DNA from: CAZADH01 sp964483805
GTDB taxonomy: Bacteria > Muiribacteriota > Ozemobacteria > Ozemobacterales > Ozemobacteraceae
NCBI GenBank assembly: GCA_964483805.1
Contig: CAZADH010000011.1
Coordinates: 1 to 52,629, forward strand
DNA length: 52,629 nucleotides
Direction of reading: 5' to 3'
Positions 24,530 to 33,044 of this stretch are shown here, in pieces. Under the pieces are notes generated by a model. The model was given only the letters and a program-made list of their open reading frames with translations, was not told the origin of the DNA and did no database searches. Each line of letters opens with the position of its first letter. Position 1 is the stretch's first letter. The translations under genes and the position numbers were made by a program.

Positions 24530-26533
24530 TTAGATGTCGAGGTTCTTGACCGATTTCGCGTACTGCGAAATGAAGTCGCGTCGGGGCTCGACCTTGTCAC
24601 CCATCAACACCGAGAAGATGCGCTCGGCTTCGGCCTGGTCCTGGGCCTCAACCCGCTTCATCATGCGCGTTTCGGGGTTCATGGTCGTATCCCACAACTG
24701 CTCGGGATTCATCTCGCCAAGACCCTTGTAACGCTGGATGGTGACACCGTCGCCACCCATGTCGGCCATGATCGCCTTCATTTCGTCGTCGGAATATGCA
24801 TACTTCTCGACTTTGCCCTTCTTCAGCTTGTAGAGGGGCGGCTGGGCAATATACAGGTAACCATGCGCGATCAACAGCGGCATGTGCCGGTAGAAGAAGG
24901 TCAACAGGAGCGTCCGGATGTGCGCGCCGTCGACGTCGGCGTCGGTCATGATCACCACGCGATGATAACGGGTGCGGGTGATGTCGAAGTCGTCTTTGCC
25001 AATGCCAGTGCCGATCGCCGCCACCAGCGTCTGGATGACCTCGTTGCCGAGTGCTTTGTCAATACGCGTCTTCTCGACGTTGAGAATCTTGCCGCGCAAC
25101 GGCAGAATCGCCTGGGTGCGCCGGTCGCGGCCCTGTTTGGCGGAACCACCGGCGGAGTTACCCTCGACGATGTACAGCTCACACAGCGCCGGGTCTTTTT
25201 CGGAGCAGTCGGCCAGCTTGCCCGGCAGACTCGTGCTCTCGAGCGCATTCTTGCGCCGCACCAGCTCTCGGGCGTTCTGGGCCGCGATGCGCGCCCGCAT
25301 GGCGTTGAGGATCTTGTCGAGAATCGCCCGCGCGATGTGCGGGTTTTGCTCGAGGTGGTCGGTCAGATACTCGTAGACGGCTGCATCGACGATGCCGCGA
25401 ACCTCGGGATTGCCCAGCTTTCCCTTGGTCTGGCCTTCGAACTGCGGCTCGGGCACCTTGATCGACAACACCCCGACCAGGCCTTCGCGACAGTCGTCGC
25501 CGGAGATCTTGATCTCTTTGCCCTTGTCTTTGCCCAGCACACCCGGGTCTTTCTTGATGTAATCGTTGAAGACCTTGGTGATCGCCGAGCGGAACCCCAT
25601 GATGTGGGTGCCGCCATCGACGGTGTTGATGCTGTTGACATAGCTGTAAAACTGCTCGTTGTAACCGTCGTTATAGGACATGGACATCTCGATATCGATG
25701 TCGTCGCGCTCTTTGTGCATATAGATCGGTTCTTTGAACAGTGCCGTCTTGGCCTCGTTGAGAAACTCGACGAAGCTGGCGATACCGCCCTGATACTCGA
25801 ACAGATGACACTTCTGCGTCTTCTTCTGGCGCAGGACGATCTTCAGACCCTTGTTGAGGAACGCCAATTCACGCAGGCGCTTCGACATGACGTCGTAGCT
25901 GAACTCGAGATTCTGGAAGATCTCGGCATCGGGCTTGAAAACCACCTTGGTCCCGCGGCGCTCGGCACCCTGGGTGACCGTCATGTCACCCAGCGGCAGG
26001 CCCCGCCGGTACGACTGCTGGAAGGTCGCCCCATCACGCCACACCGTGACCTCGAGCCACTCGCTCAACGCGTTCACCACAGAAATACCGACGCCGTGCA
26101 GACCGCCGCTGTAGCGATAACTCTTCTTGTCAAACTTGCCGCCCGAATGCAACACGGTCAAGATGACTTCAAGCGCCGGCCGCCCGGTTTTCTCGTGAAC
26201 ATCGACAGGGATGCCACGACCGTCGTCGAGGACCGACAGCGAACCGTCATCGTGCAACGTGACGTGGACTGTTGTCGCCTGCCCGGCAAGAAACTCGTCG
26301 ACGCTGTTGTTAACGGCCTCCCAGACGAGGTGATGCAAACCGTCGAGGCCCGTCCCGCCGATGTACATGCCTGGGCGTTTGCGCACGGCCTCGAGTCCTT
26401 CGAGGACCTGAATGTTCTTGGCCGAATAGTCTTCACCATTCGCACCCGCTGCACCGTTGCCGTTGACCTGGCTGCCCGTGATCTCGGGTACCAGCTCGGC
26501 CGCAGATGTCGCCTTGTTCTTTTCAGTCGCCAT
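24530..26533 (-). CDS. gyrB: DNA gyrase subunit B
   Basis: 667-residue ATPase subunit of gyrase. GHKL ATPase features: RKRPGMYIG, EAVNNSVDEF, DDGRGIPVD and GGLHGVG; then the transducer and the TOPRIM EGNSAGGSAKQGRDR and DADVDGAHIR metal site. Start ATG 26533 is chosen because family similarity begins at SAKNIQVLEGLEAVRKRPG; the region between residues 1 and 37 is a low-complexity leader. GGGGGA precedes it. The start overlaps the remB stop by 11 bases. A TGTAAATAC word lies at the very end (24521-24529). Confidence 0.96.
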   Translation of the reverse strand: MATEKNKATSAAELVPEITGSQVNGNGAAGANGEDYSAKNIQVLEGLEAVRKRPGMYIGGTGLDGLHHLVWEAVNNSVDEFLAGQATTVHVTLHDDGSLSVLDDGRGIPVDVHEKTGRPALEVILTVLHSGGKFDKKSYRYSGGLHGVGISVVNALSEWLEVTVWRDGATFQQSYRRGLPLGDMTVTQGAERRGTKVVFKPDAEIFQNLEFSYDVMSKRLRELAFLNKGLKIVLRQKKTQKCHLFEYQGGIASFVEFLNEAKTALFKEPIYMHKERDDIDIEMSMSYNDGYNEQFYSYVNSINTVDGGTHIMGFRSAITKVFNDYIKKDPGVLGKDKGKEIKISGDDCREGLVGVLSIKVPEPQFEGQTKGKLGNPEVRGIVDAAVYEYLTDHLEQNPHIARAILDKILNAMRARIAAQNARELVRRKNALESTSLPGKLADCSEKDPALCELYIVEGNSAGGSAKQGRDRRTQAILPLRGKILNVEKTRIDKALGNEVIQTLVAAIGTGIGKDDFDITRTRYHRVVIMTDADVDGAHIRTLLLTFFYRHMPLLIAHGYLYIAQPPLYKLKKGKVEKYAYSDDEMKAIMADMGGDGVTIQRYKGLGEMNPEQLWDTTMNPETRMMKRVEAQDQAEAERIFSVLMGDKVEPRRDFISQYAKSVKNLDI

Positions 26534-26843
26534 TGACGGTTTTTCCCCCTGTATTGCGGTTCGCGGCATCGGATCGCATACTCGCCCGACGTCGTCGACG
26601 ATACAACGTGCCGGGAATCGGGTTGCGATGCCCACGTTCCCAGAGTGTGTAAGACGAAAGCAAAGAGCCGATCCAACCCGGCTTCTTACTGCCGGGTCTG
26701 TCGACCAGTACTGCCGCCTTCGCTTCGGCGCCCACTTCGGCACGCGCCTGGGCAGCAGTTGTCGGGTCGATGCTCTTCAGATTGATGATGGCGATCACGC
26801 TGTCAAGTGAAAGGACTTCGTTGTCGCCAAGATGGATGAGCAT
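26523..26843 (-). CDS. remB: DUF370 extracellular-matrix regulator RemB-like protein
   Basis: 106 residues starting MLIHLGDNEVLSLDSVIAIINL, which matches the DUF370 fold of Bacillus RemB/YaaB. RemA, a paralogue, is a DNA-binding regulator of biofilm genes; the function of RemB is less clear. Position between recF (here with dciA inserted) and gyrB is conserved in Firmicutes, which strengthens the call. The 50-residue basic C-terminal extension (TLYRRRRRASMRSDAANRN) is longer than in Bacillus. It begins 8 bases after the dciA stop and its end overlaps the gyrB start. Confidence 0.75.
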   Translation of the reverse strand: MLIHLGDNEVLSLDSVIAIINLKSIDPTTAAQARAEVGAEAKAAVLVDRPGSKKPGWIGSLLSSYTLWERGHRNPIPGTLYRRRRRASMRSDAANRNTGGKTVNGD

Positions 26844-26851
26844 GAATTCGA

Positions 26852-27910
26852 TTATTCCTCGACCGCCGTGGTCAATCGGTTTCGCCGTGAACTGCGAGCC
26901 GGCGGTGTAAATACAACGCGCCACGCCCGTGGCAGCTTTTCGTACCACACCGCCGAGCTCATGTCCAGGCGGTCGGGTGTGACTCCATAATGGAGCATCA
27001 TCGCCCGGCAGATCTCGGCGCGCGCGGCTGCACAGACCTCTTCATCGGGCTCGTCGGTATCGAGCGACTTCACCAGCGACTCGATCTCGAGTTCGCCCTG
27101 TTGCCGCACCTCGCGGCGCATCTGATCGCACTCGTCGGCGGTGGCCTGCGGCACGAGTTTGCGCAACTCGTCGTTGTTGAACCAGGGGTTGTCGGCCAGT
27201 AACTGGCGCAATCGTGTGGTGCGCAACTCGGTGCGAACCTTGCGGACCTCGAACACCGTTGCTCCCGGCACCAGGCGTGCCGCTTCGGCATCAGGAATGG
27301 TCACGTTGTCTTGCACCAGTCGACGCAAAATGCGCTCGCGCTCAAACGAGTGTTGGTACCGACAGACCGCGCACAGTTGCCCCTCTTGCTTCACCACCAC
27401 AGCCCGACAACCCGGGCACAACGCAGCGCCTTCGCGACGCAGTCCCTCTTCGCGGGCCTTCATTTTGGCGCGGGTTTCGTCGATCTGAGCCGTCATCGGA
27501 TTCTGCGGCAAATCGGCGCGCCCGGTCTGCTGTCGCCAATCGGGCCATGCCGGCCGGATCGGTCGCGGCGCGTCCCACGTTGTATGACGTTCGCGCGCCA
27601 GCCGCATTTCGATGCGCTTGATGCCCGCTTCGGGCACCGACGCGCGAATCTTCTCGAGCAGGGCATCGCGGGCAAACATCAGCGTCTGCATCCATTGGTT
27701 CGTCGAACACTCGACAAACAACGTGCCGCCGCTCACCTTCGTCGGCGCCGTCTGCTTGCCGAACTGCTCACCCACGATTTCGGCCCATTGATGCATCAGT
27801 TTGCCCAGACGCATGACATCTTCAGGATCGCGCGGTTTCTTGCCGACCGCACCAAGGATCGACAGCAGGACGCCACCCACCCGCTGCTTACCCGAACCTA
27901 CGCGCGCCAC
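26852..27910 (-). CDS. dciA: DciA-type (DUF721) helicase loader with zinc ribbon
   Basis: 352 residues. N-terminal DUF721/DciA domain at about 10-110 (LMHQWAEIVGEQFGKQTAPTKVSGGTLFVECSTNQWMQTL), the ancestral loader of the replicative helicase DnaB in bacteria lacking DnaC or DnaI. A zinc ribbon follows (CPGC and CAVC at about 164-183), then a long helical domain (about 190-330) with no assigned family. Usual DciA is 100-180 residues, so this is an enlarged form. The 5' end overlaps the recF stop by 13 bases. Its place among dnaA and recF supports a replication-initiation role. The second domain's job is unknown. Confidence 0.75.
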   Translation of the reverse strand: MARVGSGKQRVGGVLLSILGAVGKKPRDPEDVMRLGKLMHQWAEIVGEQFGKQTAPTKVSGGTLFVECSTNQWMQTLMFARDALLEKIRASVPEAGIKRIEMRLARERHTTWDAPRPIRPAWPDWRQQTGRADLPQNPMTAQIDETRAKMKAREEGLRREGAALCPGCRAVVVKQEGQLCAVCRYQHSFERERILRRLVQDNVTIPDAEAARLVPGATVFEVRKVRTELRTTRLRQLLADNPWFNNDELRKLVPQATADECDQMRREVRQQGELEIESLVKSLDTDEPDEEVCAAARAEICRAMMLHYGVTPDRLDMSSAVWYEKLPRAWRVVFTPPARSSRRNRLTTAVEE

Positions 27911-28992
27911 GGCAACACCTCACCTTTCACCACCCGCCAACACTCGGCGCCATCTGGAACCACCGGCGGATGCTCCCCCAGGACACCGGTCTCGAAGACC
28001 TGCGCCCCACTCGGGATCATCTGCCGCACCAGGGCTGCAAAACGCTGGTCGAGTTCTGAGTAGATGTCGTCGAGTGCAATCACCGGTGGTGACCCGAGCT
28101 CTTCGCTCATCAATCGGGCTGCGGCCAGATCGAGGCTCAACGCCAGCGCCTTCTGCTGCCCCAGAGACCCAAACACCCGGACGTCGCGCTGATCGAGTTT
28201 GAGCACCAGATCGTCACGGTGGGGACCGAGGCGGGTGAACCTTGATATTATATCGCTTTGTCGCCCATTTTTCAATGCCCCGCGATACTTTTCCTGCCGC
28301 TGTCCATCAGCATTTGCCGCACCCCACCCCCCCAATTCGATGCTCAGCTCCACCCCCGGAAAAAACAGGGCAAATGTCTCCAGAACGCGCCCGGCCAGAC
28401 GCTTGACCCACTTCTCACGGCGTGCCCACAACGGCTCGGCAAAATCGGCCAGCGTGCTCTCGATGGCCTCGAACCAGGCCGCCTGCGCTCCCGATTCACG
28501 CAACAACTTGTTGCGTTGCTCAGCCGCACGATGGCACCCGATCAGCACGTGCAGATAATACGGATCGATCTGGCCGATCGCGCGATCGAGCCACCGACGC
28601 CGCACCACCGGCGCTCCGTGGACCAGTTCAATGCCGAAACTCGAGATATAGACGATCGGCAACACGCCCAGCAGATTGCTCAGTTTCGCCACCGGACGGC
28701 CGTCCAACCACATCTTCTTGTGGGTGGCCGATAATTGTAGACGCACGTCGTGATCGAGTTGGTTCTGGTCTTCAACCACCACCCGAAGCAGCGCCGTCTC
28801 CTGCCCGATGGCCACCATCTCCCGGTCATAGCGCGCCCGAAACGATCGACCATGACCGAGAAGATAGAGGCCTTCGAGGAGGTTCGTCTTGCCCTGTGCG
28901 TTGGCACCCAGAATGAGGTTCCAACCCGCAGGTTGCAGAGTCAACGGTTGCAGATTGCGAAAACCCTGAATCGACAAGCCCCGGATGCGCAC
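27898..28992 (-). CDS. recF: DNA replication and repair protein RecF
   Basis: 364-residue SMC-like ATPase that helps load RecA at single-strand gaps with RecO and RecR. Walker A GANAQGKTN (29-37), signature LGPHRDDLVL, and Walker B VIALDDIYSELD. The N-terminal MRIRGLSIQGFRNL is typical. Co-oriented with dnaA and following it directly (76-base gap); the usual intervening dnaN is missing. Confidence 0.93.
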   Translation of the reverse strand: MRIRGLSIQGFRNLQPLTLQPAGWNLILGANAQGKTNLLEGLYLLGHGRSFRARYDREMVAIGQETALLRVVVEDQNQLDHDVRLQLSATHKKMWLDGRPVAKLSNLLGVLPIVYISSFGIELVHGAPVVRRRWLDRAIGQIDPYYLHVLIGCHRAAEQRNKLLRESGAQAAWFEAIESTLADFAEPLWARREKWVKRLAGRVLETFALFFPGVELSIELGGWGAANADGQRQEKYRGALKNGRQSDIISRFTRLGPHRDDLVLKLDQRDVRVFGSLGQQKALALSLDLAAARLMSEELGSPPVIALDDIYSELDQRFAALVRQMIPSGAQVFETGVLGEHPPVVPDGAECWRVVKGEVLPWRA

Positions 28993-29067
28993 GCAGCAAT
29001 GCCCCCAACGAGCCAGAGACCGCCGTCAGACGAACCGACCGCGGCGGAACCGCATAAAAAACGACGA

Positions 29068-30441
29068 TCAGCCGCCGGATTGTGGTCGAATCAACCGCGT
29101 GAGTTGATCGATCTGGGCTTTGAACGACTCGTCCAGATTCAGTTTCTGCGAGATCTTCCGTTCGGCATGGATCACCGTGGTGTGATCTTTGCCGCCAAAC
29201 GCTTCGCCAATGCGTGGATACGTCTCGTTCATGAGATTCCGCACCAGATACATCGCCACCTGGCGCGGCACCGCTATCGCTTGCGATCGGCGGTCAGAGC
29301 GCATCTCGACTTCGGAGATGTCGTAGAACTCGGCGACCTTCTTCTGGATCCAGGGAATGGTCAACCGATCGTTGCCGCCTTCCCGAACGATGTCTTTCAA
29401 GACCGTTTCGACCAGATCACGGTTGACCGGGCGCCCCGTCAGTGTCGCATAGGCAACCAGTTTGGTGAACGCGCCCTCGAGCTCACGCACGTTGTTCGTC
29501 ACCAGCTCGGCCAGATACATGAGCACTTCGTTGGCGACTTCGATGCCGTGCGAATCCGCAGCGGCCTTCAAGATTGCGGTGCGCAACGACACATCAGGCG
29601 GCTGAATGTCACACACCAGCCCCTGTTCGAAACGCGAGACCAGTCGTTCTTCGAGCCGATGAATCTTCTTGGGCGGCGAATCGGAGGTCATGACGATCTG
29701 TCGCATGTTCTGATGCAACTCGTTGAAGGTGTGAAAGAACTCCTCAACCACCGCACCCTTATCGGCAAAGAATTGAACATCATCGATGAGAATGACATCT
29801 TTTTTGCGATACTTTGCACGAAACTCATTCGGATTCTTGTCACGAAGAGCGTTGATGAACTCATTTGTGAATGCTTCAGACGACAAATAGGCAATCTTCG
29901 CCTTCGGATTGTTTCGTAACACTTCTTGCCCGATGGCCTGCATCAAGTGCGTTTTGCCAAGACCAACGCCGCCGTAGATGAACACCGGGTTGTATTGCTT
30001 TCCGGGATTTCGCGCGACCGCACGACAGGCATTGTAGGCAAAAGCATTGCTCTGTCCTTCGACGAAGGTATCAAAGGTGTATTTGGCATTGAGAACACCG
30101 TCAACACGCGCCGTGTGGCTCTTCGGTTGCTTGTTGATCGTCGTCGTCGTCTCGCCTTCAGCCCCCGGCAGAACCTGCTGAACCGGTCGGGGTTGCGCAC
30201 CGCGCACCGACATGCGCGCCTGCATCGGCCTCTCGAAGCGGGCCAGTACATCACGAATCAGAGCAAACACTTTGGGTTCGAGGATCTTTCGCGCAAAGTC
30301 ATTCGCGATTTCGACCTCGAGGGTGTTGTCGACAATCGTCACCGGCCTGGCTGTGGTTCGCAACATCTCGACCAGGTAGCCGCCGACGTTTTGCTGCTTC
30401 AATTCGCTGACAACGCTGTTCCAGATTTCGTCTTTTTTCAT
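29068..30441 (-). CDS. dnaA: Chromosomal replication initiator protein DnaA
   Basis: 457 residues. Domain I (1-80) starts KDEIWNSVVSELKQ; domain III AAA+ has Walker A GGVGLGKTH (157-165), IDDVQFFADK, and the arginine finger region SRFEQGLVCDI; domain IV at about 350-457 carries the DnaA signature GGKDHTTVIHA. It binds TTATCCACA boxes and opens oriC. Start chosen at 30441; the frame extends further upstream but family homology begins at MKKDEIW. Two perfect DnaA boxes lie upstream, suggesting autoregulation as well as origin function. Confidence 0.96.
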   Translation of the reverse strand: MKKDEIWNSVVSELKQQNVGGYLVEMLRTTARPVTIVDNTLEVEIANDFARKILEPKVFALIRDVLARFERPMQARMSVRGAQPRPVQQVLPGAEGETTTTINKQPKSHTARVDGVLNAKYTFDTFVEGQSNAFAYNACRAVARNPGKQYNPVFIYGGVGLGKTHLMQAIGQEVLRNNPKAKIAYLSSEAFTNEFINALRDKNPNEFRAKYRKKDVILIDDVQFFADKGAVVEEFFHTFNELHQNMRQIVMTSDSPPKKIHRLEERLVSRFEQGLVCDIQPPDVSLRTAILKAAADSHGIEVANEVLMYLAELVTNNVRELEGAFTKLVAYATLTGRPVNRDLVETVLKDIVREGGNDRLTIPWIQKKVAEFYDISEVEMRSDRRSQAIAVPRQVAMYLVRNLMNETYPRIGEAFGGKDHTTVIHAERKISQKLNLDESFKAQIDQLTRLIRPQSGG

Positions 30442-30877
30442 GTCTGCCTGCCCTGTACCCACCCGTCGCGCCCTTGGGGTACACTTGTCGATGTACCGCA
30501 AATGTGCGTCAATATCGAATGACACGTCGTTAGCACCGCTTGGACGTCTGAAATATATCAGCCGGGAAGGCCTTCCCGCAACGGTTATTTGTGGATAACA
30601 CAACTAAAAAAGTGATAAGTGGTGGGTATGAAAACGGGGACAGATTCTGAAAAACCGACCTGATTTTGCCCGACGCCACCCTTCCTGGGAATTGTGTGGA
30701 CAGTTTGTACCCAAGATCCACAGAGTTATCCACACCCCGATTCGTTGTGCTGGTGCGGTTTTCCCTTGGTTTTCCCCACAATCCACACCCCATACTGTTA
30801 ATACCGCTGATGTTAAAAGTTTAAACTGTAATACTCGCTCTGCGTGGGGATGGCCGTGGATACCGCGTCAGGGTGCA
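30442..30877. other. Probable replication origin (oriC) upstream of dnaA
   Basis: About 435 noncoding bases between the divergent dnaA and accB genes. Perfect DnaA boxes are at 30590-30598 (TGTGGATAA) and 30726-30734 (TTATCCACA), with degenerate ones around 30700-30720 and 30775-30790. An AT-rich stretch at 30793-30833 (including GTTTAAAC) is a candidate unwinding element. A 16-bp palindrome is at 30563-30578. Gene direction flips here: everything from 18.2 to 30.4 kb is leftward and 31.0 to 51.3 kb is rightward, as expected on either side of an origin. No other gene is visible. Confidence 0.75.
30563..30578. repeat. 16-bp perfect palindrome in the dnaA upstream region
   Basis: CGGGAAGGCCTTCCCG, perfect dyad with no loop, 12 bases from a DnaA box and about 120 bases upstream of the dnaA start. 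The shape suits an operator for a dimeric regulator. Confidence 0.6.
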
Positions 30878-30907
30878 TTGACACACGTTTTCATGGTCTG
30901 CTAGACT
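30878..30907 (+). promoter_or_regulatory. Sigma-70-type promoter for accB
   Basis: TTGACA (30878-30883), 18-base spacer, TAGACT (30902-30907), predicted start about 30914, about 95 bases before the accB ATG. Confidence 0.65.
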
Positions 30908-31007
30908 GCGCCATCCCGCAATACCTCGGGTTTTCGCCCCATGTGTAGCCGGCATCGGAATGCGGCAGCATTGAGGCAGCGTGAAACGCGGGAACATGGA
31001 GGTCACC

Positions 31008-31571
31008 ATGGCGAAGAAGCAGACAACTGCTCGTGTTGCGAAGAATTCAGCATCACCGGATGCCAGTGCATTCGACAAGGTCACTCAGATCATCGGGCTG
31101 ATGGGAGAAGCTGGGCTGGCCGAGCTCGACCTCGAGTCCCGTGGGTTCAAGATGAAGCTGCGACGACATGCGACACCGGTGATGATTCCGACGGTCACGA
31201 ACACACCGATGCCGACGATCGCTCCATTTGTCCAGCCGGTGCCATCGTCCGATCCCGGTGTCATTACGGCCACCTCGAATGCGGGGGTCATCACCCCTCC
31301 ACCGGCGCCGAAGAAGGCCGAACCGACGTATCACCACATCGTTTCACCGATCGCCGGAACCTTCTATCAAGCTCCCTCCCCGAATTCACCACCGTTCGTC
31401 AAAGAAGGGGACACAGTCACCCAGGGTCAGACGTTGTGCATCATCGAAGCAATGAAGCAAATGAACGAGATCAAAGCCGACGGTGACGGTCGGGTCATGA
31501 AAACCCTGATCAACAACTCGACGCCGGTCGAGAAGGGAACCGTGTTGTTCTGGATCGAGAAAAAGAAGTAG
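31008..31571 (+). CDS. accB: Biotin carboxyl carrier protein of acetyl-CoA carboxylase
   Basis: 187 residues. Biotin attachment motif EAMKQMNEI with Lys150, within the C-terminal biotinyl domain (about 108-187: IVSPIAGTFYQAPSP). The N-terminal region (20-52) has the helical FDKVTQIIGLMGEAGLAELDLESRGFKMKLRR typical of AccB; the middle is a Pro/Thr linker. BCCP carries CO2 between biotin carboxylase and carboxyltransferase in fatty acid synthesis. GGAGG precedes ATG 31008. accC, the usual partner, is not next to it. Confidence 0.93.
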   Translation: MAKKQTTARVAKNSASPDASAFDKVTQIIGLMGEAGLAELDLESRGFKMKLRRHATPVMIPTVTNTPMPTIAPFVQPVPSSDPGVITATSNAGVITPPPAPKKAEPTYHHIVSPIAGTFYQAPSPNSPPFVKEGDTVTQGQTLCIIEAMKQMNEIKADGDGRVMKTLINNSTPVEKGTVLFWIEKKK

Positions 31572-31659
31572 ACAACGATCCCGCAATTGTAAATATCGAG
31601 TAAATATACCATCAATTTTTGCATTGTTCTTTCATCCCACGGAAGAGGCGGTGACCCAC

Positions 31660-33030
31660 GTGAATCAATGCGATGTCATCATCATCGGTGGCGGGCCCGG
31701 TGGATATCCGCTCGCACTGCAGGCTGCAAAGAGCGGTGCCAGTGTCACGCTGATCGAACGTGACCAGTTCGGCGGCACATGTCTGAATTGGGGTTGCATC
31801 CCGACGAAGGCTTTGCTGGCTTCAGCGCAACAATTTCACCGGTTTCGGCACGCCGCCGACTACGGCTTGACGGCCGATAACATCGGTTACGACTGGAACG
31901 CCGTTCTCCAACGCAAAGCGACGATCGTTACCAAACTACGTGCCGGTATCGAGCAGATGTTGAAAACCGCGAAGGTGAATGTTGTTCGCGGCGACGCCCG
32001 CGTTTACGCCGATCGACACGTCGAGGTAACGAGTGCCGGCTGGGCCGGGCAGGCCGACAAGGTCGTGATTGCCACCGGTTCTTCTGTGGCAATACCGGGT
32101 ATGGTTCCCGCCGACCGGAAGATATTCTGGTCGAGTGATGAAGCGCTATCGGCCGAGTGCGTTCCCGAGACGCTTCTTGTCATCGGTGGCGGCGTTATTG
32201 GCCTCGAGATGGGCCAGATGTTCGCCGATTTCGGCGCGAAGGTCACCATCGTCGAGATGATGCCGCAAATTCTCCCGGGGTTGGATACCGCGGTAGCCAA
32301 ACGCCTGTTGCCCGTATTCAAGAAATCGGGGCTCGAAATTTTCGTCGGCACGAAGGTCGAGTCGTTGCAGGCCACGCCCGAGGGCGCCGTGGCAGTCTTT
32401 GCCGGGCAGGAACGCTCGTTCCAACGCGTTCTCGTCGCCACCGGTCGGCGACCGAACCGGTCTTGTTGCGAAGGCACCGGCATCGCTCTCGAACTCGAGG
32501 GGCAGGCCATCAAAGTCGATGCCGCTTTTCAGACATCAATACAAGGTATTTATGCTCTGGGCGATTGCACCCCCGGGCCGATGCTGGCGCATCGCGCCAC
32601 CTACGATGCCATGGTGATGGCCGCCCAGTGGCGTGGTGAGAAAGTCACCGCCGATTATCGCCACATGCCCGCCTGTGTCTACACGCGACCTGAGATTTCG
32701 TGGTTTGGTCTGAATGAAGACGCGGCACGAGAGCAGCAACCCCCGGTGAGAGTCGGGCGCAGTCAATTTGCCGCCAACGGGAAGGCGATGTGTGCCGGTG
32801 AAGCCGAGGGACAGGTCAAACTGCTGGTGTCTGCCGAAGGGCGGCTCGTCGGCGGTGTCCTCTGGGGCCCGGAAACGAGCAATCTGATCAGCGAAGGGGT
32901 CGCCTTGGCTGCCACTGGTGTCGATCTGCGCCAATCGCTTCTGCATGCTGTTCACCCGCATCCGACGCTGGCTGAAATCATGGGCGAGACGTTGGGGGCG
33001 GCCACCGGCATCGGTGGGGCCCATTCCTGA
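31660..33030 (+). CDS. Dihydrolipoamide dehydrogenase-like FAD oxidoreductase
   Basis: About 456 residues, class I pyridine nucleotide-disulfide oxidoreductase. FAD site GGGPGG (10-15), redox disulfide GGTCLNWGCIPTK (Cys41, Cys46), NAD site IGGGVIGLE, FAD-ribityl motif YALGDCTPGPMLAH, and the C-terminal catalytic HAVHPHPTLAE with its conserved His-Pro-X-His-Pro. This is the E3 pattern of 2-oxoacid dehydrogenases; related enzymes such as mercuric reductase lack the final His motif. Start at GTG 31660 (GTG 31651 also possible); GGAAGAGG lies upstream. No E1 or E2 genes are nearby, so its complex lies elsewhere. Sits between accB and the homoserine dehydrogenase-like gene. Confidence 0.88.
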   Translation: MNQCDVIIIGGGPGGYPLALQAAKSGASVTLIERDQFGGTCLNWGCIPTKALLASAQQFHRFRHAADYGLTADNIGYDWNAVLQRKATIVTKLRAGIEQMLKTAKVNVVRGDARVYADRHVEVTSAGWAGQADKVVIATGSSVAIPGMVPADRKIFWSSDEALSAECVPETLLVIGGGVIGLEMGQMFADFGAKVTIVEMMPQILPGLDTAVAKRLLPVFKKSGLEIFVGTKVESLQATPEGAVAVFAGQERSFQRVLVATGRRPNRSCCEGTGIALELEGQAIKVDAAFQTSIQGIYALGDCTPGPMLAHRATYDAMVMAAQWRGEKVTADYRHMPACVYTRPEISWFGLNEDAAREQQPPVRVGRSQFAANGKAMCAGEAEGQVKLLVSAEGRLVGGVLWGPETSNLISEGVALAATGVDLRQSLLHAVHPHPTLAEIMGETLGAATGIGGAHS

Positions 33031-33044
33031 GACGACGTGAAACC

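Noticed and set aside
26534..26743. N-terminal extension of gyrB upstream of 26533
   Set aside because: It overlaps the remB coding region and is unlike GyrB; family similarity begins after the downstream ATG.
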